Source of the DNA: Takifugu bimaculatus
Lineage: Eukaryota; Chordata; Actinopteri; Tetraodontiformes; Tetraodontidae
Assembly: GCA_004026145.2 (NCBI GenBank)
Contig: CP034995.1
Coordinates: forward strand, 10,064,887 to 10,128,886
Reading direction: 5' to 3'
DNA: 64,000 bases
The translations under genes and the position numbers were made by a program. Position 1 is the first letter of the stretch, and every line of letters starts with the position of its first letter. The notes under the pieces were generated by a model. The model saw only the letters and a list, made by a program, of their open reading frames with translations, was not told where the DNA came from and ran no database searches. This document shows, one piece after another, positions 48,481 through 64,000 of this stretch.

Positions 48481-50114
48481 ATGCACATATAGGGTCCAGC
48501 GATGAGCTGCTTATCTTCTAGAGTTTCCGTTTCAACACAGTAGATTCTGAATCCTTTTAAGGGTTCGACATTCCCAAATTGTGACTTTTACAGTATGCAA
48601 ATATTAAGATTGAACCATGCAAGACTTCTCCTTCTCTGCACCAGCGAGACAGACTGACCGCCTGGCCCATTTCTCTCTTTCAGCACCTTTGGTGTGAGTG
48701 TTGAAAGTCCAGGAATGCAGCACTTCCATGCATCGGTGCTTGGTCAGCACTCCTTCAGTGGGAGTTACTGTAGAGATCAGCCTGGTGTTTCTTATCTTCT
48801 GCTCAGGGTAGTTTACTAGTCAGTCTGACTCTGGCCTAAGGCCACTCCTAAGCCCACTAGTGGTCTTCTCAAGGGTGCCTTCATCCCTGCTGCTCGTGCA
48901 CCTTCTCCACCCACGCTTGCGGTCTCCTTCAACCAGAGCGAGAGACTTTTTAATTGCTGGATGATGAGTGAAGCTGAGAGTTGTTTTGTGTGGAATGAAT
49001 ACCGGTATTCTATTTGTTTTTAGTTTTGAATTAAATTGCGCAGCAGTTGTTTCATTTTCTTTGTTTCTTAAACATGCACCTATGTAACATTTAATAGCAT
49101 TAACCTGCTTATAGTGAAAAATGGCCAATTCTAAGACTATAGCATGGGTCTGCCTCAGAGTCAAACAATTAACTTGGGGTTTTGGCTGAAATGGTCCTGA
49201 GAAACCTGCATTTGCTTAAAATAATCTGTTGTAGATCTCCGCCAGGTGCGTTTTGTAAAGCATAAAAGGAGTAGGCTTCCATTAGAAGCTCTCTGAGAGC
49301 TGCACCCACCTCGCCTGCCCTGGCTTGGCCAGATGTTATGCTCCGAGAACATTGATACTGGCCAAAGTCCAACACAGAAATATGGACACACACACACCCA
49401 CACACACCCTCACACACGGGATTCCAGGCAATGGGGGATGTGTGATATGGAGAACAATGGTGTGTGTCAGACTCCCTTTGAGTTTGAAAATAGAAAAACA
49501 AGTTTCAAGTTAGTTTTTGTGTCAATATGCTCGATAGATGTCATAGTGAATGCAAAAAAAAAAAAAACGCTGTTATGAAAAGTCCAGTTGTTTAGGCAGT
49601 CAAAATCAATCATGGAATGACCTTCAGGGATTATGGTCCCAGTTTATTGAGTTTGCAGTGTTTCTTCTGGCTTAACACCATTTTAATGTAATGTTTATCA
49701 AAGGTATTTTTTAACAAAAGAGCGCAGATGAAAGCTACTGTTTGCAAAGAGATTTTTGTGAATGTTGACCTGGTGGAAGACTGTCAATAACTCCACACCT
49801 TTGCTGTTTGCATTTGGATACCAAATGACTATAGATACGATATGATGCATCGAAGTGTTAAAAAAAGGTCAAGCACAAATCGTGCATGGGAATGACACCA
49901 AATGAAAGTATGCTGGTGTTTCTATGGTTCCCAAGCCCCATTTTTAACATTGGTTATTCCTCCCCTCTCGGCTCTAATCAGTACAACGAAATGTTTAACC
50001 TCAGCCCACCAAAAGCCCCTCACCCTCTCAATAAACACATTCCATAGCAGTTTCCTCACAGGATGAGAAAGAAAGGAAGGGACCCTGGGTCAGTGGCTGT
50101 TCTGTAAAAGAAAA

Positions 50115-50200
50115 CTCCCTCCCTTTTCTCCCCACCTCTCTGCTCTGAAACAGACCCGCCCCAGGTCCAGGACTATAACAGCAGCTCGCCTCCCTCCACC
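50115..50200 (+). promoter_or_regulatory. proximal promoter of the second keratin
   Basis: Near-copy of the block upstream of the first keratin: CTCCCTCCCTTTTCTCCCCA, then CAGACCCGCCCCAGGTCCAG and GACTATAACA. The TATA-like CTATAA is at 50173-50178, about 110 bp before the ATG. Confidence 0.65.
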
Positions 50201-50284
50201 AACCTCTGCAGTCCTGCTTGAGTCGACAGCTGTACAGTGGTCATCTCTCCTCTCTTCTACTGATAGACCAGAAATCCATCCAAG

Positions 50285-52773
50285 ATGTTCTACAACAAGA
50301 GTGTCATCGGGGGGCCCACCGTGGTCAGACAGAGCCACAGCTACAGAACCAGTAGCGCTCCCCACAAGGCTCACAGTGTGTCAGGAGCCAGCTTCAGATC
50401 TGGTCCCCGCATCTCCTCTACCAGCATGCGCACTGTGTCCTCTAGCTATGGAGGTGGCATGGGGGTCGGTGGTGGATTCGACCTGGCCGGCGCTCTGGAC
50501 CATAGCACCGTCCACCTGAACGAGAAGGCCACCATGCAGAACCTGAATGACCGACTGTCCAACTACCTGGACAAGGTTCGCTCTCTGGAGGCGGCCAACG
50601 CCAAGCTGGAGATCCAAATCAGGGAGTACTACGAGAATAAGGGTCCCGCTGCCGACAGAGACTACAGCCACTACTGGGCCATCATCAATGACCTGAAGGA
50701 CAAGGTAGAGCGTGCAAACTGCAACACCAGATAGTCGCCTGTCTGCTCTTCTGTTAATGATTAGCAAGTGTGGGTTTAACCATGTGGCCTTGGGAGTTCA
50801 ACGCATTGCTAACTGCCTTGATAGCGTATATTATTGTTGAATTGAAACAGTGGTGCAGAATCAAGCCCAGACCAGGACTTGATATGTTCATATAAAATTA
50901 ACGCATTGAAACTTTGTTCTCTGAAGATCGCTGCTGCCACCTGTGGCAATGCAAACCTCCTGCTCCAGATTGACAACTCCAAACTGGCCGCTGACGACTT
51001 CAAGATCAAGTAAGCTGGAGTCCTTGTGTCCCTATGGCCCAATTTTAGGTCCTCAAAAACAACCCTGACAGTCCAAAGATGAGGGATGTCTCATGTGAGC
51101 TTTTTCTGATCTCTAACCAGGTTTGACCACGAGCTGATGATGCGCCAGTCGGTGGAGGCGGACATCGCCAACCTGCGCCGCCTGTTGGACCAGACCACCC
51201 TCACAAAGAGTGACTTGGAGATGCAGATCGAAGGGCTGCAGGATGAGCTGGCCTACCTCAAGAAGAACCATGCAGAGGTGATTTAATCAGTGTTTGGTGT
51301 GGCAAGGAGCTTGTTTCCTCACGTAAAGCTGACTCGTCTCTCTCACTCATGGTCGTTTAGGAGCTGATAGCGCTGCGCTCTCAGCTTACTGGCACCATCA
51401 ACGTGGAGGTGGACGCCAAACCCCAGCAAGACCTCAACAGAATCCTGGATGAGATCCGCTCCCAATACGAGAACATCTGCGACAAACACCGCCGTGAGCA
51501 GGAGGCCTGGTTTAATGAGCAGGTACACAAGCCCACATTAAATTACTTGAATTATATCTAGAGACTTTAATTAAACCTACATGAGCTCTTCTTTATAAAT
51601 CTGACTTTCTATCCCACTGTAGTCGACAGTCTTGAGCAAAGAGGTGGCCATAAGCACAGAAACCCTCCAGACGTCCAAGACAGAGATCACTGACCTGCGG
51701 CGCACACTCCAGGGCCTGGAGATTGAACTCCAGTCTCAGCTCAGCATGGTGAGAAACAAAAAACATCTGTCCACATCGCAGCATACTGCCTTATATGAAC
51801 AAAATAGCTGTCTTGTCGGGGGGGGAATGGAAAATTGGCAATAAGCAACGAGAAGAAGGGAGGATAAGAAAAGAGGATTTATTGAAAGAATGGTGGGAGG
51901 TAGAGAAAGATAAGCCTGGTGGGAGATGAGGTGAAGGGAGGGTTGGGCCCCTGCTGAACACTACCCACAGATATCTGGTCAAAGTCTACAGGACATAAAA
52001 GAGCTTAAAAGAAAGCCGAAAGGAATGTTGAACCGGCTGACCGAAATGGAGCCCTGCCACAGATTATCTCTGCCCAGCTGCAGCAAATCATTAAACTCCT
52101 TCATGAAGGGCGGACGGCACCGTCGCGGGCAGCCAACAAACACATGCCCTTAAAACTCAGGCTTCAGAAAAGAATGTCAAATTCTCTTTTTGAGAATTTC
52201 TGCACACGTGCTAATAGATTTGCCTCCGTTTGTGTCCGATTCTGTCCTCCCATTCCATCTCTCACAGAAAGGGGCGCTGGAGAACACGTTAGCTGAAACG
52301 GAGGCACGCTACAGCGCCATGCTCACCACCTTCCAGAGCACCATCAACATGCTGGAGACAGAAATCGGCAACGTGCGCGCCAGCATCGAGCAGCAGGGTC
52401 AGGACTACAAGATGCTGCTGGACATCAAGAGCAGGCTGGAGCAGGAGATCGCCACCTACAGGGGCCTTTTGGAGACAGAGGAGTCCAGGTACATAGAATG
52501 ATTCATCTATTACGTTAATAAGAATATAATTAAGTCAATATTACAATTGAAATACTGCATAGCACCTTGTTCATGGCTTCTTTTCCTTTTTCCCCCCTTC
52601 CCTCATCTTAGAACCATCAGCACAGGTAAGAAAGATCCGATTTAATGACATCTTACGCAACAACAGTCGAGCATAGTTACAGTTTTGAGCCCTGCCAACT
52701 TCTTTTTCCATTATTTTCAACAGGGGGAATGAAGGCCACAATCACCACCACCACTGTGCGCACTTCCAGCTGA
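50285..52773 (+). CDS. type I keratin, second tandem copy, eight exons
   Basis: Paralogue of the upstream keratin in the same orientation. Exons: 50285-50704, 50927-51009, 51121-51277, 51361-51522, 51623-51748, 52268-52488, 52612-52625 and 52724-52773. Phases agree and give 410 residues. The head ([10 protein letters not shown]...[15 protein letters not shown]) differs from the first copy; the rod is nearly the same, with helix initiation [20 protein letters not shown] and termination [20 protein letters not shown]. The short tail [16 protein letters not shown] is Thr/Ser-rich. Exon 3 and its flanking intron ends are almost identical to the first copy. Poly(A) signals AATAAA are at 53016 and 53075. 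The gene is intact and probably expressed in epithelium, by family analogy. Confidence 0.95.
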
Positions 52774-55700
52774 GAGGTGTAACTGGCAGGACCAACTGTT
52801 CTCACACACCACATCCGCACACATAGTTTGAAATTAAAGCTGTTACACGAGACAACTGAAACTGTACTGAAAAGACAAGCTGAGAATAATGGGGAGCCCG
52901 GCTGTTGTGAGGAGACGCTGCGTGGTTCGCAAAAACTGAAACGGGAGGTTGAAAGGAAAATGCCGAAAGTGCTGCGTTTGTCCGTGCGTGTAGTTGCAGT
53001 GTGTGTCGTGAGAAAAATAAAACCCGCTGGTGCATACATGACCCAAGGTTCTGTCTCTTTATTATTCTGTCAGGAATAAAGGAAGTAGAAAAACTTCAGT
53101 CTGTTTATACAGTTGCCATGGAAACTGTTCTGCAGCGGGGTGCAGAGTTGAGGAAATTTCTTACGTAATGCGGATGCCAGGAACTGGGAAACAATGATTA
53201 ACAGGAGCGGTTAGGGAAGAGAACAACCTGCAGAACCGCTTCAGAACCTCTAACAAGGCAGGAAAGTTCAAGTTGTTTAACCATGTCGAGTGAAAGAAAG
53301 TGTGTTTGTGTGTGTGGGGGTGGGGGGGGGGGAATAACTCCATGAGGCCTCTCAAACAAGACACACCCAACGGTTGACTAATCCCTGCCCGCAGACTTTC
53401 ACCAGAGTGTAACAGTGAGCAACTCCTGTCACCTAGCAACCACGACATACATGAGCCAGGACAGAAAGTGCTAGTGTGAGAGCACACAGTCGTGTAGACA
53501 AAGAGAGATTGTGATCCGAGCTGCACCTTGACATACTTTGTGAACGGTGATTAACACACGTGGGTGCAGCGCCGCAGCTGCCGGTATCTTTCTGTGGAAC
53601 TGTGCTGAGGCCTTGAGCGTGTGTGTGTGCGTCAGAGTGTGGGAGAGAGGGGGATATCTGAGCTCTCACCCTCCCCCCGGTACAGCGGTTCCAGCCGCTG
53701 GGATTTCAGGGAAATCCTATCAAGACGACCGTATTTTGAAATGATAACGTAATGTTGGTTTTGGAGAGGGAAAGGAGATTACGGAGATCAAAATGTGTGC
53801 TCCAACAGGTCCCGGGGAACTTTACCCACCAGTGTTTGGAGCCGGTTTCATTTCACCAGAGCGTGTCAAAGTTTTCTTATTACAGATGTGATTCGTCCGA
53901 GCCCATCGCTTTCATTTAAATCAACTTTAACATTTTAACTTCAACATTTTGCCAAACCATACCGTATAATATTCAGCAGGAGATACGAGTTGATCTGAGT
54001 TGATCTCAGTATCTACAGTGGGTACAATAGGCAGACACTGAAGTAGCATGAAAATCTCTCAACATACATTCAAAAGTAAATTTGTTTGATAAATCAAGCA
54101 CTCCTTTGTCAGATGCTGCATTTTGGAACCTTCACATGTGTATTATGCATTTGTTTTCATCCCTGTCAGGGTCACGGGGTCAACAAGGTCACCTTCCATG
54201 TTTTGTCTGCACCAGGTCTTGAACCGAGAACCTTCCACTCCTCCGCGCAATCGGCTGTTTATAATCCAGCCCAGGTCCCGTTCTAATCATGACATCTTTA
54301 CCCCTGCTGAATAGAGGGACGGGTTCTATTAAAATAGGAAAACCCCAGTTGAATTGATGGCTTTGACAAAAGCCACAGCTCAGTAATTGGGTGTCAATAA
54401 CAGCAAAGTGCTTGTTTCCCTTTATTGTCAACATAAGTGGAAGTGGGAGTGGCGGGAGGATTTATTTCAACCTATCAAGCTCATAAAGCAATAAACTGTG
54501 GAGCAAGTTCAGGCTTTAGTAGATCAGGGCAGACAGAGGGCAACAAGGGAGCCGACACTGGCACTGATGTTGCGTGAAAGGGAGGATTGTCTGTACATGC
54601 AGTCGCACAAAAGATTATTATCAGCGGTGGCTGCCTGCCGCTCAAGCCTAGCCTGAGGGCAGCAAAGAGTCAGATCAGACAGGAGAGGAGCGTCGCTCAT
54701 TTGTCACGACAAAATACTTGACACATAAGTTGTTGGCTGGTTCAGTCACCAAGAGAGGTTCACGGTCAAGTCACGAAGGACGAGATGGAAGACGGGGAGT
54801 CACAGCCTCCCGCCTATCGCCCTGGTAACAGCGATAATGCCAGAAAAACAGCCTTTGATTGCAGCAGGTCAAGGTCCAGAAACAACAGTGCTTCTTTTGT
54901 GGGACGTCTGTTTTATGTGTCTACGCTTTAAAGTGATAGAGACCCGAATGTGAAGACCCACAACCCCTTTTGTGGGTTTTTTTCTCCCAAATAAAGTTAC
55001 TTCAATTCTGCTGCAAAAAGTTCCCGAATGGGGGTCAGTGAAACGCTTGGTTGACTTGAACCAGTTGCTACAGTAACGCTGGGGGCTGACGCCCATATTG
55101 GCAGGAATGTTGATGTATAAGGGTCAGAAAATCCATTCAGGGGCAGCAAAGAGGAGAAACATTCTTCACTGGCCTGTCGGACTCTATTCTGGAGGAGTGT
55201 TAGGTTTGACACATGCCGGGAGGAATGCCGATCCTCTCTGCTAAAGGTCTCGAGACACCGCTGCATCCGATCTTGCTCAAGCTGCGCCTGAGCTACGGTG
55301 ATTAACGAAAACATAAGAAAACTGCATGGTCAGGGACATGGCCTAGGATCTCAGAGGCCTGCGGACCGTGTCCCAGAATGCATTGGGTAACAAATCCTGG
55401 CAGCAAGGGCAAGAATGAGAAGTGAAATGAGTACTAATGAAAGGGGCTCAGAGGCAGTGAGGCACATTTTCCCTACCAAAATGCTGCTTACGATAAGCAT
55501 TCAGACTGACTCCGACTTTCCACATTCGGTCTTTTTTGGCCAAGTGAACCAAGCGGCTGACAAAAAACCTTTAACGTTAGTGTGTATCAGCAGTGAAACC
55601 AGCAGGGGAGGAATAAATGTGCTTAAATGGAGAAAAACTACAACTGCAAAGGGCAATTTGAGCTAATTAAACTGCAGCATAAAGAGCCGGGGAGGTTTAA

Positions 55701-57412
55701 CGGTGATTTCCACCACAGGCTGAGACCCTTTCTGTTAGAAACCTTGATCAGTAGCGCCACCAAGTGTTGCCTTCAGCGGCCTTTGGATTTATTTCAAGTA
55801 TTTCAAAATACTGGAGTTGGTTTACTTTATAAAAGTAAAGCTGAACACTCCGTTTGCCTGTTAAAACTAATTTTGAAATGCATATGTTATATTCAGACAC
55901 GAGTTCATTTGGCATATGTAGAGTGGATTCTGAAATTGCATCAGTTTTATTGTTAAAAACATGTAAATCACAGTTAAAATTACATCATTTTCATACCACA
56001 GTTTTATAATCACAGAGAAATTATTGTTTATGCCAGAATTTGGAAACTTTTATGAAACATAACTTCATTTTCTGAACACAGGCCTGCAAAACCTTTTATT
56101 CGTGAACAGCGCCATCTACTGGTAAATTATAGTAATACATCCACGTGTATAGGTCTAAAGTTAGGGAAACAATTTGATGCATTTAAAGTTAAAAATGGTT
56201 ATTATCCAATAAATGATATATTGCATTTTCCTGCATGTTCAGGTGCCAGGCTTACTTATTTTACCGAAATACTCTGTGGACCCATGTTACTGATTTTATA
56301 CTTTGTACTTTTATCTTTAATACTTTGCACCTTTATTACAGGATAATGATTATAGGATAGGATAGTACTACTTTTATTATCACAGTCTGCACTTGCATGC
56401 CTTTTATTTACAAGCCTCCTAATTTTAGTATGTTATTTTAGTACTGTGATGTGTTTTCCATCTTGTTAAGATGGTGATTTTCTCTTAGAAAAATAACCTA
56501 ACTCTTCATATTAATGAAGCCTGAATGGTCAAGGAAAACATGGATTCCTGTTTGATAGGCTAACTCATTAATTGGTCATTGGATTCTCCAGGAATTAAAT
56601 GAATTTAGGCTTTAAAGATGTTACTAAAACTGGAATAGCCTAATTTAACTCTTTGTCACAGTACAATTATTGCTTTAACTCTGTTTACAGGCAGATTGTA
56701 GAATAAATTCCCAAAAAATCTTTAAAAAAGAACAATAATATCAAATCTGCATATCTTCTGTTAAGGATTTATCTTTATTTTGGTGTGTTTTTTGTTATTT
56801 ACCAACTCCTACTGAGTAAGAGTGACCGTAAACACCACCTAATGGCAAAGGCTTTTCACAAATTACAGGATGATGAGGTGTTGACAGTGACGATGGCCGG
56901 GAAATATGATGCGTCTGGGAAAACAGGCAGGATGTGACTGGGAAAGTGAGAGGTGTATAATATAATAACGGGGGTGTAGTCAGATGGTGGGTTTGTGGCA
57001 TCACCTTGAAGTAAAGGTTGAAACGGGAATGATAAGGAGTCAGGACAAACGTCTTTGGTGTGAGCCACCGTACCTTCGAACATGGATCCGGAACTCAGAC
57101 TGGGACATTCAATACATCCTACCTCAGGAGTAACCTGACCTAGCGCATCCCAGCAGGCTCCAGGCTTCCTTCCATCGTGACAACAAAAGCGCAGGCGCCC
57201 TTTTTTCCCCTTCTACAACAGTATGGAGACCCCGGTGCACCGCACAAGGGGCACGAACCGACAACCCTCGCACGCTCTTCATTCCCGCCGCAGACAGATG
57301 ACAAAACAGGGCTGACGCCCTCAAACGCGGAGCTACGGCTCAACCTCAATCATACCCTCTGATGATCTCACGCACAGAGAAAACAAAGGAGCCGTCGCTT
57401 ATTTATGACCAC
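52774..57412. other. keratin 3' UTR and intergenic region
   Basis: After the second keratin's 3' UTR (to about 53100) no exon is supported. It contains a G-rich/GT tract at 53303-53332 and a CTCF-type motif at 56109-56122. The overlapping frames at 52677-53744 and 56795-57362 show no recognised domain. Confidence 0.6.
56109..56122 (-). promoter_or_regulatory. CTCF-type motif, 14/14
   Basis: The complement reads CCAGTAGATGGCGC, a full match to CCASYAGRKGGCRS, between the keratin pair and smap1. Confidence 0.5.
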
Positions 57413-57418
57413 TTTATT
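57413..57418 (-). terminator. smap1 poly(A) signal
   Basis: AATAAA on the minus strand (TTTATT on plus), about 530 nt past the smap1 stop. Confidence 0.55.
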
Positions 57419-57951
57419 GTCGTAGGGGAACCACAAGTACTTTAAAAGAAGGTTATACAGCGCTGTACATGTGGGAGCGGCACTGAGACTCGATAGGCGC
57501 GTCGTCTCCCGTTAAATACTATTCCTTTAAATGATCTAGAATCTCGTAATGATACAGTGATACAATAAAAGCTTGTGTAACTGGTCCTGCAGCTTTCCTG
57601 ATATGTCGATATCATTTTTGTTGGGACTGTTATTTCCTTATGTTTGTTTTTTTTTTTCCCAAAAAAAGGAAAATAAAAGTTGTAATCAAAAACCATACGA
57701 CAGGCAGAAACTGCCAGGCTGTAATCCTGTTTGACTCCCAATTCACTCACACAATAGAGAGAAAGAGAGACAGAGAGAAGGGACGAGGAATTAAAGAGAT
57801 ACACATGTTCTGAAGGCTGGTCCGTGATGGGAATGGGCTCCAGTTTTTGTTTTTTTTTTGGGGGGGGCCTCGGTAGTTGGAGACACAGAAGCACAAAGAT
57901 ATATTTTGTACTTTCCGTAACTCTGACTCAACCTTCGGGCTTCTCAGAGAC

Positions 57952-61834
<3,883 letters not shown>

Positions 61835-63267
61835 GGTCGCGCCTTTATCCAGACTTTATTTAATTGCGAAACAACCAGCCTTAATCAGTGGACAATCAGA
61901 AGAAGTTTCAGATAAAAGACCATAATCGGAGGGATAAACGCCGCCGAGTGGAGTATGAAAATACCCGGAACCGGAACCCTCTCTCCGCCTACAGGAATCC
62001 GAACGCTGACGCACCGGACGCACCGGATTGGACAGCGGTAGTGACGTCATTTGACGAGTTCGTTGTGAATTAGGAGAGAGAAATTCCCCCCATAATGTAT
62101 TACAGCAAATAAACAAATAAATGTACCGCAAATGCCCACGTCAAATAATACTAGCTAGCCAACTCGCCATGCCCCGCTTTTAACAGCCTTCTTTTCTGCC
62201 TATAGGACACTTCCCAAAGGTTTTCATATTAAAAAAAACAATTATTAGTGTACCTTCCTAAAAAGCCAGTTTGTTGGCTTTTATTTGAATATTTTTGGTT
62301 TATTAAAAAAAAGCTGATATTCCGGTTTTAAGGTGAGCCATAATGCCATGGATGCGGGGTGTAAGACCAGTAGCATCAACAGTCAGTTTATGTTCTTCCG
62401 GTTTAGTGGTGAGAAAGGGCGTTTGGGATTTTATTGTGAAGGAGAGAACAGGAAGTATCTCCGTCGGTGAGTTGGAGGGAGAAAAATAAGCAAGCGACAT
62501 CCCCTAAAATTAGCATCTGTTCTTTATTTTAAATGAAGCGTAGGTGGTCGTCTTGCCTATTTACAATATCTGAACGGTACTAATAAACAAAGTAGATTCT
62601 AACCATTGACAAAATGGGTGAGGGAGGTTTGATTGCGCCATGTATCTGCCTAGACTTGTTACCATGGCCAAACCAAGAGCAACACATGCTCAGTACTTCC
62701 GCATTTGCATTAAAACCTCTGAATAATAATAATATTAAACATTTGCACTTCTTCTTTTCTCCCTTCTCACATATTTGCGAATTTATGCGCATCAGCGTGT
62801 TTTCACCTAATGCCCAAAAGTCAGACTTATTGTGGTTTAATAAAAACCAGCCCGAACTACTTTAGCATTAGTTTTATCATCGGCTTGCTCTGAATATATG
62901 ATATTATGTGTTGGTTGTATTTTAATATGATAAATAATAGAGAGAAATAAGCGTTAACAGCAGAAAATTGTCTTCGGTAAGGCAAATGTACTACATTTAT
63001 CTTTTTATTTTGACTTTTAGCATTTCCATCTGACACATTTTGCGAAACAGACAGATCAGTGGATTTGTATATGATTTTTATATAGATTTGTATCTCTTTA
63101 GACGCGGTCGCCAGGCTGCTAATACTACGGTCACGGTGTGTGTTTTTATGTTGTTGTTTTTTAAAGAAATGTCACAGTATAAATAACGAAACATCGTCAT
63201 CGAACAGTGACTAAAAGAAAATGAAGAGAAGCTGTGTGGACGGGGACGATGGATCATCCCATCCGGG
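61835..63267. promoter_or_regulatory. head-to-head intergenic region of smap1 and nsmce4a
   Basis: 1.4 kb between divergent start codons. The smap1 side is CpG-rich; the middle is AT-rich. No TATA box or exon is recognised. A shared bidirectional promoter is possible, but the distance is at the upper end for one. Confidence 0.4.
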
Positions 63268-64000
63268 ATGGTTCTGATGGTCGAAAAGAAAGTGAAAAGT
63301 GAAGCAGAAGTCGTAGGATTTCCTTTGGATTCGAACGAACCAGAAAGCAGCCCAAACTGCTCAAATGAAAGGCTGCAGTTACGGAGCAGGTACAGGGAGC
63401 TCATCGCCACCGTGCAGAGTGAGTCTGGCAGGACAGCTTCTCTCCTCATTGAAAAAGGCTTTGTGACACATCATTGCTAATGCTGTTTTCCTGTCGTGAT
63501 TCCAGAGAATAGAGAAGATATGCTGAACCCTTCCAACAGCGCTCTCACAGACATTTTAGTAGAAGCCAACGAACTTTTCAAAGATGGTATGTGTGGTAGA
63601 TTTCAGTCTAAGTTGAGCTGGTTGCAGCGCTCGTTGCTTGTTTTTTTAAAATACCAATGATAATAAATTGAGGCATATTTTTACACGCTAATCCGTTGAA
63701 TGTTACAACAGTGCCCCCTCGTGGCGATGCCACCACACGGCGGCACACATCGCCCTTGAGGCGCTGATTGGATTAATTCCTGTTGCTATGTGCAAACATC
63801 TTGTCAGTCATTAGCTGCACTGAATGGATGATTATTCACATGTTTGATCATTTTTACTATCCTATCTGAAAGGAATGACGGATGATACATGATGTGTCTT
63901 TGACGCCGTGCAGCCTCCACAGAGCTCTGTGTTTCTCTGCAGTTCGGCAGGTCAGAGAAGCCGCTCTGGATGCTCAGCTCCTTGTTGTGGCCACAGACCT
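63268..64000 (+). CDS. nsmce4a: SMC5/6 complex kleisin NSE4A, first three exons, cut by the window end
   Basis: NSE4 is the kleisin of the SMC5/6 complex, bridging the SMC heads and binding NSE1-NSE3. Exons visible: 63268-63418, 63506-63586 and 63943 onward; phases agree. Conserved family residues are RYRELIATVQ at the end of exon 1, NREDML...DILVEANELFKD in exon 2 and VRQVREAALDAQLLVVATDL in exon 3, corresponding to the N-terminal helices that contact the SMC6 neck. I chose ATG 63268 because it is the first ATG in this frame. An upstream ATG at 63221 is in another frame and stops after 18 codons. The remaining exons lie outside the window. Confidence 0.92.
63711..63724 (-). promoter_or_regulatory. 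CTCF-type motif, 13/14
   Basis: The complement reads CCACGAGGGGGCAC, one mismatch to the CTCF core, in nsmce4a intron 2. Confidence 0.45.

Larger units (their letters stand above)
45137..50110. other. intergenic region between the keratins
   Basis: Nearly 5 kb without a recognised exon. It contains a promoter-like cluster near 45700-45795, a CTCF-type motif (46523-46536) and a dispersed-repeat fragment near 48390-48480. Frames at 46342-46674, 48204-48521 and 48820-49501 have no known motifs. Confidence 0.55.

Noticed and set aside
54160..54290. tRNA-like B-box (complement GGTTCTCGGTTCAAGACC), possible SINE or tRNA
   Set aside because: No A-box or cloverleaf could be built at the right distance and no repeat boundaries are visible.
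57442..57894. 150-residue minus-strand open frame
   Set aside because: It overlaps the smap1 3' UTR and has the low-complexity look of UTR sequence.
63221..63277. Upstream ATG (MKRSCVDGDD) as the nsmce4a start
   Set aside because: The frame stops after 18 codons, and joining it to the main frame would need a missing base, opposite to the extra-base pattern elsewhere.

Overview
The window is vertebrate nuclear DNA. It has long introns with GT-AG splice sites, CpG-rich first exons, dense microsatellites and single-copy vertebrate genes. It is almost certainly a ray-finned (teleost) fish: there is a teleost-type class III trace-amine receptor, a tandem pair of fish type I keratins, and a decayed Tc1-like element with the fish-typical ends. 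I cannot name the species. Gene models below were built by reading exons, checking splice sites and checking that reading phase is kept from exon to exon.

Layout. 1.8-3.2 kb (-): fgf20, three exons. 6.7-22.6 kb (+): micu3, 15 exons, a regulator of the mitochondrial calcium uniporter. 24.2-24.4 kb (+): a U3 snoRNA gene with a snRNA-type promoter element. 25.1-28.6 kb (+): vps37a, 11 exons, an ESCRT-I subunit. 30.6-33.0 kb (+): nsmce1, the variant-RING subunit of the SMC5/6 complex. 33.5-34.5 kb (-): a single-exon TAAR. 37.1-37.7 kb (-): an unrecognised candidate spliced gene. 42.9-45.1 and 50.3-52.8 kb (+): two type I keratins, eight exons each. 58.0-61.8 kb (-): smap1, an ArfGAP, ten exons. 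63.3 kb to the window end (+): the first three exons of nsmce4a, another SMC5/6 subunit, head to head with smap1.

The fgf20-micu3-vps37a order matches the vertebrate FGF20-MICU3-ZDHHC2-CNOT7-VPS37A block (human 8p22), but zdhhc2 and cnot7 are missing between micu3 and vps37a. Most genes are functionally unrelated neighbours. The notable pairing is nsmce1 with nsmce4a, partners in one subcomplex, about 33 kb apart.

The most striking pattern is a set of isolated single-base phase breaks in otherwise conserved coding sequence: fgf20 exon 1, the TAAR N-terminus, the smap1 exon 8/9 junction and probably smap1 exon 5. All behave like one extra base. micu3, vps37a, both keratins and the visible part of nsmce4a are clean. 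This looks more like insertion errors in the assembly than three dying genes, and should be resolved before anyone calls pseudogenes. Other items of interest are a 32-nt micu3 microexon between large simple repeats, recent gene conversion between the keratins, a stop codon created across an nsmce1 splice junction, several strong CTCF-type motifs and a cluster of TCF/LEF sites upstream of fgf20.
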